Shown: positions 51,247 through 60,565, counted from the first letter of the stretch. The stretch is 64,000 nt of DNA from Acidobacteriota bacterium (GCA_018268915.1 JAFDVQ010000007.1:206434-270433), one strand, 5' to 3'. Program-made: numbers and translations. The notes: generated by a model from the sequence alone, not told the origin.

Positions 51247-51655
51247 TGCTCGCACAAACAATGGCCGGTAACCTGCGTGGTTGAAGTGAAAACCACGTTG
51301 CTCCATACGTTGAAGAGCACGCCATGACATCACCTGCATCGGGCCGCGATCCATTTGGAGTCTATTCGATCGGCCTGAAACTCCCAGCCTGCAGCCATCA
51401 CTGAAAACACTAGCCTCACCAGCTCCTGAGATCCGCGCAAGACTGCCTTCAGGCTAGTGCTGACTGTACTGCTAAGGCCTCTTCTGGAGATCCGGAGTGC
51501 GTCGCTCAAGGAAGTTAAACCATCACGAAATACGTTTTCCTCTATCGATGGTTCATCCAGGTTCCACAATGCCGCTTGGGGAAACCCGACTGATCACATC
51601 TGACATCTCGCGCCGGCAGCAAGACGTCCTGACAGAATGTAACATTCCCTTCGCA
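51247..51655. other. spacer between Crp/Fnr and CoA-disulfide reductase genes
   Basis: Convergent gene ends enclose about 410 bases. Small frames exist on both strands, but none resembles a family. I see no clear terminator, RNA or repeat. Confidence 0.4.
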
Positions 51656-53290
51656 TCAGCGATTGGTAAGTTGCACCTGAGCATAGCCTCCGCGAAGGTT
51701 GACGACATCATCGAAGCCGCTGCCTTTCAGTGCACAGGCAGCCAGATAGCCGCGCTGACCTTTCTGGCAAAAGACAAGGATCTTGCGATCGCGTGGGAGT
51801 TCGTCGAGGTGATCGCGCAGTTCGGTGAGTGGAATGTTAACTGCCTCTAGCAGTCCGCCGAAGCGTGCCACCTCCTCTCGGTCTCGCACGTCGAGAAGAA
51901 ATTCGCCGTTGCGCTTCCAATCTTCTGGCGAGATCGACGCGATGTCGCCGCGTACGATGTGATCGGCGACAAATCCCGCGACATTGATTGGATCGTTGGC
52001 GGAGCCGAAGGGCGGGGCATAGGCGAGATCCAGATTCTCGAGGTCGAAGACGCTCATCCGCCCCAAAATTGCGGTGGAAAGCACGTCGATGCGTTTATCG
52101 ATACCTTCTTCACCGATGATCTGAGCGCCAAGCAGACGGCCCGTGCCCTCCTCCGCAATGACCTTGATGACAGTTGCTTTTGATCCGGGATAGTAGCCTG
52201 CGTGGCTGTTGTCGCGGGTGACGCTGGAGAAGAAGGAGAGCCCTGCCCTGGCAGCCTGGGTAGTCGACAGACCGGTGGTTGCCGCAGTCATGTGCATCAT
52301 CCGGACGATGGATGTTCCGAGTGCGCCGGTGTACGTGAAGTGTCCCCCTGCCGCGTTGGCGCCGGCGATGCGACCCTGGCGGTTGGCAGGGCCCGCAAGA
52401 GGGATACGGGTGCGCGCGCCGGTCAGCGCATGTGTTGTTTCGGCGGCATCGCCAACGGCATAAATGTCAGGGTCGGAGGACTCCATTCGCGCATTTGTTC
52501 TGACTCCGCCAGTGACGCCGATTTCGATGCCGGCATCTTTGGCAAGTCCGATCTCCGCTTTCACGCCGACGCTGAGAAGGATCAATTCCGCTGGCACAAA
52601 AGTGTCGTCTATATCGACGCCGTGCGAACTTAGGGCCCTAGCCTCGGCTGCGACCTTAAAGTCGACCCCGCGTCCACAAAGATGATTCTGCAAGTCCATC
52701 GCCATGTCGTCATCAAGCAGGGGAAGGATGTGAGGGTATTTCTCGATGATCGTGACGTGAATTCCGAGACGATGGAAGGCTTCCGCCATTTCGAGACCGA
52801 TGAAGCCACCGCCGATAACAGCCGCAGTCTTGGGCTGACGAGTTTCAAGAAAGTCGACGATGCGGTCCATGTCCGGGACGTCACGAAGTGTGAAGACATT
52901 GGGAAGTTCGGCACCCGGAATTGGTGGAACGATAGGGCGGGCTCCCTGGCTGAGAATAAGTTTGTCGTACGCGACGTCTTCTTCGCTGCCTTCGGGACGT
53001 CGGACGCGAACGGTCTTCAATGCGCGATCGATTGAAATGACTTCACAATTTACATGGGTGTGAACGCGCGAGCGCGCCCACATTTTTTCGGGAGTCATGA
53101 TGAGGAGGCGGGAGCGGTCTTCAATTTCGCCGCCGATGAAGTAGGGCAGGCCGCAGTTGGCGAACGAGATGTATGGACCGCGCTCGAAAATATGAATCTC
53201 GGCGTTTTCATCAACTCTGCGAGCGCGAGCGGCCGCAGATGCTCCGCCGGCGACGCCGCCGACGATGACGATCTTTCTTGAGGTTTTCAT
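51656..53290 (-). CDS. CoA-disulfide reductase with C-terminal rhodanese domain
   Basis: A 544-residue FAD/NAD(P)-dependent oxidoreductase. It has the FAD-binding VIVGGVAGGASAAARARR, catalytic Cys46 in SFANCGLPYFIGG, the NAD-binding GGGFIGLEMAEAFHRLG, and the IYAVGDAAE motif. The C-terminal about 90 residues are a rhodanese with Cys508 in VFCQKGQRG. This fusion (CoADR-Rhd) reduces CoA disulfide and CoA-persulfide or polysulfide, using the rhodanese as a sulfane-sulfur carrier. It is followed upstream by a second rhodanese gene and an ArsR repressor, so its job is probably in sulfane-sulfur homeostasis. Confidence 0.93.
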   Translation of the reverse strand: MKTSRKIVIVGGVAGGASAAARARRVDENAEIHIFERGPYISFANCGLPYFIGGEIEDRSRLLIMTPEKMWARSRVHTHVNCEVISIDRALKTVRVRRPEGSEEDVAYDKLILSQGARPIVPPIPGAELPNVFTLRDVPDMDRIVDFLETRQPKTAAVIGGGFIGLEMAEAFHRLGIHVTIIEKYPHILPLLDDDMAMDLQNHLCGRGVDFKVAAEARALSSHGVDIDDTFVPAELILLSVGVKAEIGLAKDAGIEIGVTGGVRTNARMESSDPDIYAVGDAAETTHALTGARTRIPLAGPANRQGRIAGANAAGGHFTYTGALGTSIVRMMHMTAATTGLSTTQAARAGLSFFSSVTRDNSHAGYYPGSKATVIKVIAEEGTGRLLGAQIIGEEGIDKRIDVLSTAILGRMSVFDLENLDLAYAPPFGSANDPINVAGFVADHIVRGDIASISPEDWKRNGEFLLDVRDREEVARFGGLLEAVNIPLTELRDHLDELPRDRKILVFCQKGQRGYLAACALKGSGFDDVVNLRGGYAQVQLTNR

Positions 53291-53323
53291 GGTCTTTCCG
53301 GATTACGACAGAGGTCGAGGCAT

Positions 53324-53854
53324 TCAAGTGAGAGCGGTTCCATGGCATGCGAGTGAGTAGCATGGCCATTCCACAGGCGCCGGTGGTTCCGGCAAAGAGA
53401 AGACCGCTGCCAGTAGTAGTGGTATGAGAGCGAACCAGACGCTGACTGTCAAAGCAAGTAACGCGCTGATGACCGAGAGGCTTCCGACGACGATCTGGAC
53501 CTGACGCACAATCGGAATTACGGTGAATGTGCGGCGGTCGACGGGGAGGCGGGCATCAATCCATGCCTGTGTGCCACCTTCGACTAATACCGCGTCGGAG
53601 CAGCAGCACACTTTGAGCTGGTCGATTGCTTTTCGAGCGCGTGCGCCAGACTGGCAGATGATGAAGATGGGGATTCCCGATCGGTGGGGCTCGAGGAAGT
53701 TCGATGGGCGGAGGTCGTCGAGCGGAATCAGGGTTGCACCAGGAACATGAGCGGCGGCGAATTCGGGTGGGATGCGAACGTCGATCAGTTCGTGAGGCTG
53801 GTTCGTGGCGAGAATGACAGAGAGTTGAGAAGGCGAAACGGATCGCGCTTGCAT
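53324..53854 (-). CDS. rhodanese with membrane-anchoring DUF2892-like tail
   Basis: A 176-residue protein. Residues about 5-105 are a rhodanese domain (LIDVRIPPEFAAAHVPGATLIPLDDL) with active-site Cys67 in FIICQSGARARK. A run of three Cys at 83-85 is an oddity. Residues about 113-158 are two hydrophobic helices preceded by RQVQIVVGSLSVISALLAL, resembling the DUF2892 tail of E. coli YgaP, which places the rhodanese at the inner face of the membrane. It lies 33 bases from the CoA-disulfide reductase and is divergent from the ArsR gene. Confidence 0.88.
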   Translation of the reverse strand: MQARSVSPSQLSVILATNQPHELIDVRIPPEFAAAHVPGATLIPLDDLRPSNFLEPHRSGIPIFIICQSGARARKAIDQLKVCCCSDAVLVEGGTQAWIDARLPVDRRTFTVIPIVRQVQIVVGSLSVISALLALTVSVWFALIPLLLAAVFSLPEPPAPVEWPCYSLACHGTALT

Positions 53855-53884
53855 TTCGTTCCTATTTATGTATGATCATGTCGC

Positions 53885-53898
53885 CATATAAGAATATG
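53885..53898. promoter_or_regulatory. inverted repeat operator at arsR start
   Basis: CATAT-AAGA-ATATG is a perfect 14-base palindrome that overlaps the ATG at 53896. It sits in the 41-base gap between the divergent arsR-like and rhodanese genes, where an ArsR-type repressor would be expected to bind. Confidence 0.5.
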
Positions 53899-54210
53899 TC
53901 AACCGCAATCAAGCCTACAACACTGAGCGATCGGCAGTTGGATCGCGTTGCTCAGCAGTTCAAACTGTTGGGAGAGCCGATGCGCCTGAAGATTCTGCAG
54001 ACGATCTGCAGGAAGCCCCTGACCGTCAACGAAATTGTGGAAGCGACTGAGGCTAACCAGTCGAACATTTCGAAACATTTGTCCTTGCTGGCGTATGCCG
54101 GGATCATCACGCGGCGGAAGGAAGGACAATTTGTGTACTACAGCCTCACGGACCCCATGACGCTGAAGCTTTGCGAACTGGTGCATGGGCAGGTGTCAGA
54201 GCGTGATTAG
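53896..54210 (+). CDS. ArsR-family repressor of the sulfane-sulfur cluster
   Basis: A 104-residue winged-helix repressor. The HTH is LTVNEIVEATEANQSNISKHLSLLAYAGIITRRKEGQFVYYSL. Metal-binding ELCVCDL of classical ArsR is absent. Two cysteines are placed at residues 38 (LQTICRK) and 93 (LKLCELVHG), which could form a disulfide or polysulfide bridge as in SqrR/BigR; the spacing is 55 rather than about 66, so this is inference. The frame is open from 53872. The ATG at 53896 is preferred because it leaves room for a promoter. Its neighbours suggest it controls them. Confidence 0.88.
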   Translation: MSTAIKPTTLSDRQLDRVAQQFKLLGEPMRLKILQTICRKPLTVNEIVEATEANQSNISKHLSLLAYAGIITRRKEGQFVYYSLTDPMTLKLCELVHGQVSERD

Positions 54211-54283
54211 GAGCCCAAGTCTCAAAATCGAGACCCTTCGGCTTCGCTCAGGGCGGGCTCCTGGCACCCAGACTTGGACTGAC
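54210..54283. repeat. palindromic block, GTCTC/GAGAC copy B with terminator potential
   Basis: GGAGCCC (54210-54216) pairs with GGGCTCC (54255-54261); inside are GTCTC/GAGAC and a CCTTCGG/GCTCAGGG-type hairpin. GGCACCC follows, as in the REP copies. It lies between convergent stop codons and may end both transcripts. Confidence 0.55.
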
Positions 54284-55636
54284 TTACTTCCCGGTGTAGA
54301 TGACGTGCCAGATGGAGTTGGTGCCGTCGTCGGAGACGAAGAGAGAACCGTCTTTGCCTTCGGTGATTCCGACCGGGCGTCCCCATACACCACCATCCCC
54401 GACAGTGAAGCCAGTCAGGAAGTCTTCGTACTCGCCGGTGGCACGACCATTCTTCATAGGTAGCCGAACAACTTCATAGCCGCTACGCTGGGCGCGGTTC
54501 CAGGAACCGTGTTCGCAGGCAAATCCGTCATTCTTGAATTCAGCCGGAAACTGCGAGCCCTGGTAGAAGAGCAACTCGAGCGACGCCATATGCGGGTTCA
54601 TGAGGATGTCGGGGGTGATCACTTTTGACTGCAGTTCCGGGTGCTTGCCGTTGTGACGCGGGTCTTGGTGTCCGCCCATGTACCACCAGGGCCAGCCGTA
54701 GAAGCCGCCTTCCTGGATGTGAGTGACGTAGTCGGGAACGAGGTTGTTACCGAGGCCGTCTCGCTCGTTTGTGGAGCACCAGAGTTCGCCAGTGATGGGA
54801 TTGATGGCTTCTCCGACGCAATTGCGAATCCCCCAGGCGTAGACTTTGACGAACTTTCCTTCCGGCGTGAATTGGAGGACATCGGCGCGGTGAAACTCCT
54901 CCGGATGGGTGTCCGCGTCGTCGATGTTCGAGTGCGATCCAACCGAGGCGAAGAGTTTGGTACCGTCTTTCGAAAAGACCAGATCGCGGGTCCAGTGGCC
55001 GCCTCCGCGCAGGCGACCGCCGCCGGGCAATTCGGCGAGGTCTTCAGCGGCTCCGCGTGCTTTCAGATCGCCGCTCTGGTAAGGGAAGCGAACGATGCCG
55101 TCGGTGTCGCCGATGTACACGTACTTGGGATTCGGTCCTGAGGGGTAGAAGGCAATGCCGAATGGCTGATGGAGTCCCTCTGCGAAAACGGAGGTTTGCT
55201 GGGGTTTGCCGTCGGGTGTGACGCCGCGGAAGACAAGGATCTTGCCGGGCTGGCTTTCCGCAACAAAGATGTCGCCGTTAGGAGCGGTGCGCATGAGGCG
55301 CGGGTTGTCGAGGCCGGTGGTGTATTGCTCGACTTTGAATCCTGCAGGGGCTTTCGGCCATGCGTCAGCAGGTTTCGGGATCATGCTTGGCCCGTTATCA
55401 ACCGATTCGTCCTGCTTGGGCGCTGGGAGATCGTTTGCTGTTAGGTGACGTCGGGTGCCAGGTGACTCGTGGGCTGCGTCGGTGAACGCATTCTGCCCTG
55501 TGAGAACCCTGTTTGTAGACTGGGTATCGGATTTGGAGTCTTTCGGATCTTTGGAGTGTCTGGCCGCTGAAGCTCCAATGGAGACCAGGCAGAAAATCAT
55601 GCAGATCAGAATCTGACTTCTGAGAAAACGGACCAT
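54284..55636 (-). CDS. PQQ-dependent sugar/sorbosone dehydrogenase family protein
   Basis: A 450-residue exported beta-propeller of the GDH/sorbosone dehydrogenase family. A signal peptide is at residues 1-24 (LICMIFCLVSIGASA). The mature protein has LDNPRLMRTAPNGDIFVAES, HQPFGIAFYP, GGHWTRDLVFSKDGTKLFASVGS, WGIRNCVGEAINPITGELWCSTNERDGLGNNL, GFYGWPWWY and GRPVGITEGKDGSLFVSDDGTNSIW. These give Arg, Asn and Trp residues of the PQQ pocket in this group. It would oxidise sugars in the periplasm; no PQQ biosynthesis gene is in the window. Confidence 0.88.
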   Translation of the reverse strand: MVRFLRSQILICMIFCLVSIGASAARHSKDPKDSKSDTQSTNRVLTGQNAFTDAAHESPGTRRHLTANDLPAPKQDESVDNGPSMIPKPADAWPKAPAGFKVEQYTTGLDNPRLMRTAPNGDIFVAESQPGKILVFRGVTPDGKPQQTSVFAEGLHQPFGIAFYPSGPNPKYVYIGDTDGIVRFPYQSGDLKARGAAEDLAELPGGGRLRGGGHWTRDLVFSKDGTKLFASVGSHSNIDDADTHPEEFHRADVLQFTPEGKFVKVYAWGIRNCVGEAINPITGELWCSTNERDGLGNNLVPDYVTHIQEGGFYGWPWWYMGGHQDPRHNGKHPELQSKVITPDILMNPHMASLELLFYQGSQFPAEFKNDGFACEHGSWNRAQRSGYEVVRLPMKNGRATGEYEDFLTGFTVGDGGVWGRPVGITEGKDGSLFVSDDGTNSIWHVIYTGK

Positions 55637-55854
55637 GAGACCTCTTTAAGACAATTCGCGTGGGTTGCGTGAGTTCGAACGCGTCCCAGGGGTAAGGATG
55701 CGAAACAGAGGGTATGAGAGGCAAGAGAAATGCAGCCAAAAAAGGAGAAAGGCCGCCAGCGTGAAGTCCATCCCCCAACCCAGGAAGATGCAAACCCAAA
55801 ACCGGCGACCTGTCGGCAATTCTGTGAGGCAAGACAGGGGAAACCGCTGTCTAA

Positions 55855-56907
55855 CTAGTCTGATGCGTGGTCAGCGGTCCGAGTTGCTGGTGAGTTCGAC
55901 AAATTTTTGTCGTCCGTGATCTGGCCAAGAAGGCCAGGGGCAAGAGTGGCCGTGGCTGAGACCCTATTTCGCTTCTGGCTTATTTGAGTACTCTTCAGAA
56001 TCTCGCGCAAAGCGTTGTTTGCGGGATTGCTTGAGAGCTGAATCGAGACATCACGAGCCAGGATCACGATGGTGCTGAGAGCAGCTGCCTGACTGGCGGC
56101 TTTGGCTTCATCAGGCGCGATCTCCTCAACACGGAGGCGTACAGAATTTGCAAGCGGAAGCCCCGGGGTGATGCTGGCGATAATGGTGGAGTCGTCTTGA
56201 AGCGGCAAAGACAGGCCTAGAACCTTGATTGATCCACTTTCGGAAAAGGGAAGTCCAACTTGACCCACTCCCCAGGCGACCGAGAGAAGCGGAACTTCGC
56301 TGTAGTGAGCGCTTAGCAGGGATGATCCGGCAAAGGGCAATGCGGCGGTGCGATGACGGTCGACGATGGAGTGAATCTTTTCCGGAGTGGGATAGTTGGA
56401 GACGGCAATCATGTCATATCCAACCTGAACGGCTCGCACCACCCTGTTTTCAGAGGGGATGTCGTAGATGGTGTGGCCCGCGTAGAGTTCGCGGGTTGTA
56501 GCGTGCGAATCGAGCCAGCTATTCAGCCGCTTGCCGGTTAGCTTGCCAGTAAGGACCATGGAGTAGGCAACGGGTCCGTTAGGGCCATTCGGATCGGGCA
56601 TGCGGTGCAGTGCGATCGCGGCCGAGTCAAGATCGCGCTCCCAGTCCACGCCGGTTGCGTCGACAAACTCCTGATATTCCGGGACGCGGGTGGGTGGCTT
56701 CAGGTCTTTTTTCAGAAACGTGCGGACCGGCTTCAGATTGAAGTAGATGATGCCATCGGACTCAGGGAGAAGGCGGGCGGCTTCAGGGGGTGCTTTGGAG
56801 CGAAGAAAGATGGCGACCGCCAGCAGCGCCAAGACACCGGCTACAACCAAGAGCGTTCTACGCGTGCGTCTGTGCATTCGCCTCGGAACCCGGCTTTCAG
56901 GTGCCAT
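55855..56907 (-). CDS. membrane-anchored protein of unknown function (DUF3352-like)
   Basis: A 350-residue protein. A basic N terminus (RRMHRRTRR) precedes one membrane helix (TLLVVAGVLALLAVAIFL), placing the rest outside. The external domain starts AARLLPESDGIIYFNLKPVRTFLK, has the GVDWERDLDSAAIALHRMP segment, and resembles the DUF3352 arrangement. The frame is open from 56973; the ATG at 56907 gives the basic/hydrophobic start. It is divergent from the GH54 gene. The function is unknown. Confidence 0.65.
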   Translation of the reverse strand: MAPESRVPRRMHRRTRRTLLVVAGVLALLAVAIFLRSKAPPEAARLLPESDGIIYFNLKPVRTFLKKDLKPPTRVPEYQEFVDATGVDWERDLDSAAIALHRMPDPNGPNGPVAYSMVLTGKLTGKRLNSWLDSHATTRELYAGHTIYDIPSENRVVRAVQVGYDMIAVSNYPTPEKIHSIVDRHRTAALPFAGSSLLSAHYSEVPLLSVAWGVGQVGLPFSESGSIKVLGLSLPLQDDSTIIASITPGLPLANSVRLRVEEIAPDEAKAASQAAALSTIVILARDVSIQLSSNPANNALREILKSTQISQKRNRVSATATLAPGLLGQITDDKNLSNSPATRTADHASD

Positions 56908-56954
56908 GTACAGGATAACGAACCCAAGGGGCTGAGGGGTAAAACACAGCGTGG

Positions 56955-57023
56955 GTATACGTATTCTTAACAATGAATGCAGTCAAGTGGAAATCTATCT
57001 TTGGGTTAGTGGTATACGTATTC
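56955..57023. promoter_or_regulatory. two 12-bp GTATACGTATTC repeats upstream of GH54
   Basis: GTATACGTATTC at 56955-56966 and 57012-57023, 57 bases apart, both in the same orientation and each holding the palindrome ATACGTAT. They sit in the region between the divergent gene starts. The exact repetition suggests a regulator-binding pair with a DNA loop. Confidence 0.5.
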
Positions 57024-57086
57024 CGGACAGGAAATGCTGAATCCAGCGTTCATGAATTTCAAACAGCCAGCGTAATTGGGGGTTCC

Positions 57087-60000
57087 ATGCTTTCCAGATT
57101 GAGATGTGCGTTCATATTTGCGGCATTATTTGGCGTGTTGGCCGGTTTATCTGCTGCGGCCGCGGTGGGACAAAGACCAAAGGGTCCTTGCGATATTTAT
57201 GCAGCAGCTGGGGACGACTGTGTCGCCGCGCATAGCACCACTCGAGCGCTCTACGCGGCCTATGACGGGCCTCTTTATCAGGTCTTGCGGCAGTCGGATA
57301 TGACGACCCTGGATATTGGCGTGGTGAAGCCGTCCGGATCGGACCCTGGCGGATACGCGGATGCCAAGGCTCAGGACCAGTTCTGTGCAAACACGTATTG
57401 CTGGATAGCGAAGATTTATGACCAGTCTCCGAAGCACAACGACCTAGCTCAAGCTCCGCGCGGCGGCTTCAGCGGCCCAGCCATGGGAGGGTTCAATAAT
57501 CTGCCGATTGCGGATATGGCGCCGATCACCATCATGGGCCACAAGGTCTACGGAGTATTTATCGAGCCCGGCATGGGCCTGCGCATTGACGATCCGCGAG
57601 GAACAGCCGTAGACGATCAAGCGGAAGGGCAGTACTGGGTGATCAACGGCCTGCACTTCAACAATGGGTGCTGCTTCGACTATGGCAATGCCGAGATCGA
57701 CAGCCGCGATGACGATAACGGGACGATGGAGACTGCTTACTTCGGCAACGCCACGCCGTGGTTCCACGGCAGCGGCGTCGGTCCGTGGATCATGACGGAT
57801 CAGGAAAACAACCTGGTCGGCTGCGTGAATACCGATGCGACCAAGGGCTGTCCGACTCTGCCGTCGATCACCTGGCGGTTTGTGACTGCAATGGCGAAAG
57901 GCGAGCCTCATCGCTGGACTTCGATGGGCGGGGATGCGCAAAAAGGTGATCTTGCGGTGATGTTCAGTGGACAGCGCGTGAACTCGACGTATGATCCGAT
58001 GCGGAAGCAGGGTGCGATCCTGCTGGGCAATGGCGGCGACAACAGCGAGTCATCGCAGGGCACGTTTTACGAAGGGGCGATGACGGCGGCGGGAACTTTC
58101 CCGACCGATGCGACTGACCAACTCGTTCAAGCAAATATTGTGGCCGCGCACTACGATGCACCGGCGCTGACGATTGCGCCGGCATCAGCGATCGACAAGG
58201 CTCCGGGATTGCAGACGTTCTCGCCGGGAACCTCGCAGGATGTTGCGGTGAAGTTCACGAATAGGAGCGACTCGCCAATCCAAGGGCTCAAGCTGAGTAT
58301 CGTTGCTCCAAAACAGTGGACCGTGTTGCTTCAGGGGGGCAAGGAAGGTTCGAAGACGATTGCTGAAGCCATTCCGCCAGGCGCGACTGCGAACGCGACC
58401 TTCATGGTGAAATCGAGTTCAACGGCATTCAACGGCGACCTGGTAGCCAGCGCCACCTGGACAAATTCAACCGGAAAAGCGCTGGTGGAACATGCGTCTG
58501 AAAAGTTGCGGAACGTAAATCCGGTGAAGATCAATGAGGTTCGTATTGGATCGGGATCGACAAATCAGACGGACTCATTCATCGAGCTATTCAATGCGGG
58601 AAGCAATAGCGTAGACATCTCCAACTGGAGCTTGACGGAGCATCCCAGCCAGATACCGGCGTCTTCGATCGTGAAGATTCCAGCAGGAACGAAGCTTGCA
58701 TCGCGTGAGTTTTATGTACTTGGGCTTTCGAACTCTGGGCTGGTTGCCAGCACACGAGCCGGCGACAAGACCATATATGTGAGAAGCACGGAAGGAATGT
58801 CGGTTGGAGACAACGTCACGATCGACACGGGCGCGAACGCGGAAACGGGAAAGATCGCAAGCGTTGGCGCTGCAGCCGCTGAGGTCACGACGGTGTTTCA
58901 GCCTCTGCCCGACGGTTACATCACCGTTCCGAAAGGCGCAAAGAACGTGCCCGTTTTTAGTACTGTTGGATTCAAGGTCGGGGAGAAGATTGCGCTAGGG
59001 TATGGCGGAACTTATCCAGCCGTCGCGAAGGGCCTAGAGAAATATGAGATCGCCACGGTCACGGCAGTCGGCAAGCGAGGAACGCAGGCTTACCTGATAG
59101 AAGACGCGGCGGTCGGCGCGACAAATCTGAAGGTGACGTCACTTGCCGATATTTCCGTCGGCGACAAGATCAGGCTCGATATCGACAGCAAGGGGCATGG
59201 CATCGAGACAGTCACTGTAAAGAGCGTTGGCACCGAAGCAAAGCACACAAATCTGTCAGCAGGTGCAGGGGCGGGCGCTACGAACATCAAGGTGCGAAAC
59301 GTGGGCAAGTTCGCAGTGGGCGAAAAGATCACGGTCGGGACACCGGTAAGTCGCGAAACAGTAACGATCTCCGCAGTTGGGAGCGGAGGAAAGAACGGCA
59401 GTGGAATCGACTTCTCGCCAGCTCTGGGGAAGGTGCACGGTATCGACGAACTCGTAGAGACTCCGGGGACTGGGCTCGAACTGGAGGAGCCGCTGAAGTT
59501 TGCACATGCCGGCAACCTTCCGTTTGCAGATCGCGGGACTGGGATCAGCTTCGAGCCGGCAACGGCCTTCGAACACAAGAGCAACGAGCCGGTGCTTGCG
59601 CTGGGCAGCGGCATCACGCTCGATCGTCCACTTGCCAAGGCGCACGACGTTGATGCTGCGGTGCGAGATGAAGCAGTGAAGGGTGCGGGCTACCAGGGAA
59701 CGACGAAGCCCCATCAGTGGTTCGGAGGACCGGAGCTGACTGCGCATGTGCCCTACTTCGACCGGATCGTTGCGCGGCGCGAAGGCAGCATTGTTCTGCG
59801 CGATGCCGCTGGGATGGTTGTTGACAGTCTTAACTACGGTGCTCTGACCGATCCATGGGCCGGCGAGGGTTATCAGGCAGTCTCCGGAACGGACGAGAGC
59901 GGCTGTCACACGCCTGCTCCTGGGGCGCTGATGAGCTTCAGTTCGAGCGAAGTTGGGAATGCCGTCAGCACAAGCGTGGGTCGCTTCCCCGATGGCGCTG

Positions 60001-60512
60001 ACACAGACAGCAACTGCAACGATTTTCTAATTCAGGCCGCGGCTTCGTTATCTACCGGGGCAGCGGCGGGAACGAGCAATATCAAAGTCTCGAGCGTGGA
60101 TGGATTTGAGGACGGCGAGACCGTGATGATCGGTTCGGGTGCAGATCAGGAGAAAGCAACGATCGCGACGGTGGGAACTGCCGGAGCGACCAGAGTTGGC
60201 ACTGACACAGCCGCCGGTGCGAACGTGATTCCGGTATCGAATGCGAACGGGTTCCGCGACGGGCAGACGATCACGATCGATAGTGGAGAGAATGCCGAGA
60301 CAGCTGAAGTGCTCTCCATCCGACGCTTTGGAGCAACTTCGATCACGGTGGCTGCACCCCTTACGCATCCGCACGCTGTGAATGCGCAGGTGTCGGGCAG
60401 CGGAATCACGCTCTCAGCTCCGTTAGCGAAAGCGCACGATCAGGGAACTCGGGTCAATAGCGATATTCCTACACCGAGTGCGCCGAATCAATATCACCGG
60501 ACGAAGAAGTGA
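57087..60512 (+). CDS. secreted GH54 alpha-L-arabinofuranosidase with lamin-tail and tandem-repeat tail
   Basis: A 1141-residue exported protein. The ATG at 57087 follows GGGGG and starts a signal peptide (FIFAALFGVLAGLSAAAA). Residues about 30-360 match the GH54 catalytic domain: GPCDIYAAAGDDCVAAHSTTRALYAAYDGPLYQV, NNGCCFDYGNAE, Glu240 in TDQENN and Asp318 in GGDNSESSQGTFYEG, which I take as nucleophile and acid/base. No CBM42 follows. Instead come a NEW3-like domain (about 375-480), a lamin-tail domain (INEVRIGSGS, SFIELFNAG) and at least six repeats of about 36 residues (GATNIKVRNVGKFAVGEKITVG) alternating with GSGITL-PLAKAHD units. Confidence 0.9.
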   Translation: MLSRLRCAFIFAALFGVLAGLSAAAAVGQRPKGPCDIYAAAGDDCVAAHSTTRALYAAYDGPLYQVLRQSDMTTLDIGVVKPSGSDPGGYADAKAQDQFCANTYCWIAKIYDQSPKHNDLAQAPRGGFSGPAMGGFNNLPIADMAPITIMGHKVYGVFIEPGMGLRIDDPRGTAVDDQAEGQYWVINGLHFNNGCCFDYGNAEIDSRDDDNGTMETAYFGNATPWFHGSGVGPWIMTDQENNLVGCVNTDATKGCPTLPSITWRFVTAMAKGEPHRWTSMGGDAQKGDLAVMFSGQRVNSTYDPMRKQGAILLGNGGDNSESSQGTFYEGAMTAAGTFPTDATDQLVQANIVAAHYDAPALTIAPASAIDKAPGLQTFSPGTSQDVAVKFTNRSDSPIQGLKLSIVAPKQWTVLLQGGKEGSKTIAEAIPPGATANATFMVKSSSTAFNGDLVASATWTNSTGKALVEHASEKLRNVNPVKINEVRIGSGSTNQTDSFIELFNAGSNSVDISNWSLTEHPSQIPASSIVKIPAGTKLASREFYVLGLSNSGLVASTRAGDKTIYVRSTEGMSVGDNVTIDTGANAETGKIASVGAAAAEVTTVFQPLPDGYITVPKGAKNVPVFSTVGFKVGEKIALGYGGTYPAVAKGLEKYEIATVTAVGKRGTQAYLIEDAAVGATNLKVTSLADISVGDKIRLDIDSKGHGIETVTVKSVGTEAKHTNLSAGAGAGATNIKVRNVGKFAVGEKITVGTPVSRETVTISAVGSGGKNGSGIDFSPALGKVHGIDELVETPGTGLELEEPLKFAHAGNLPFADRGTGISFEPATAFEHKSNEPVLALGSGITLDRPLAKAHDVDAAVRDEAVKGAGYQGTTKPHQWFGGPELTAHVPYFDRIVARREGSIVLRDAAGMVVDSLNYGALTDPWAGEGYQAVSGTDESGCHTPAPGALMSFSSSEVGNAVSTSVGRFPDGADTDSNCNDFLIQAAASLSTGAAAGTSNIKVSSVDGFEDGETVMIGSGADQEKATIATVGTAGATRVGTDTAAGANVIPVSNANGFRDGQTITIDSGENAETAEVLSIRRFGATSITVAAPLTHPHAVNAQVSGSGITLSAPLAKAHDQGTRVNSDIPTPSAPNQYHRTKK

Positions 60513-60530
60513 TGTCGTGTGTAGAGGTCG

Positions 60531-60565
60531 TTTCCCAGGTCTCAGAAACGAGACCTGGGGCACCC
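60531..60565 (-). repeat. REP-type palindrome with GTCTC arms
   Basis: TTTCCC, then AGGTCTC/GAGACCT around AGAAAC, then GGGGCACCC. The outer frame is that of the RAYT REP copies, while the inner arms are those of the GTCTC palindromes at 28656 and 54217, so it links both repeat families. It lies between the GH54 stop and the next gene's stop. Confidence 0.65.

Noticed and set aside
51497..51850. 117-codon plus-strand frame at the end of the CoA-disulfide reductase gene
   Set aside because: Two-thirds of it is antisense to the conserved rhodanese domain and it has no family resemblance.
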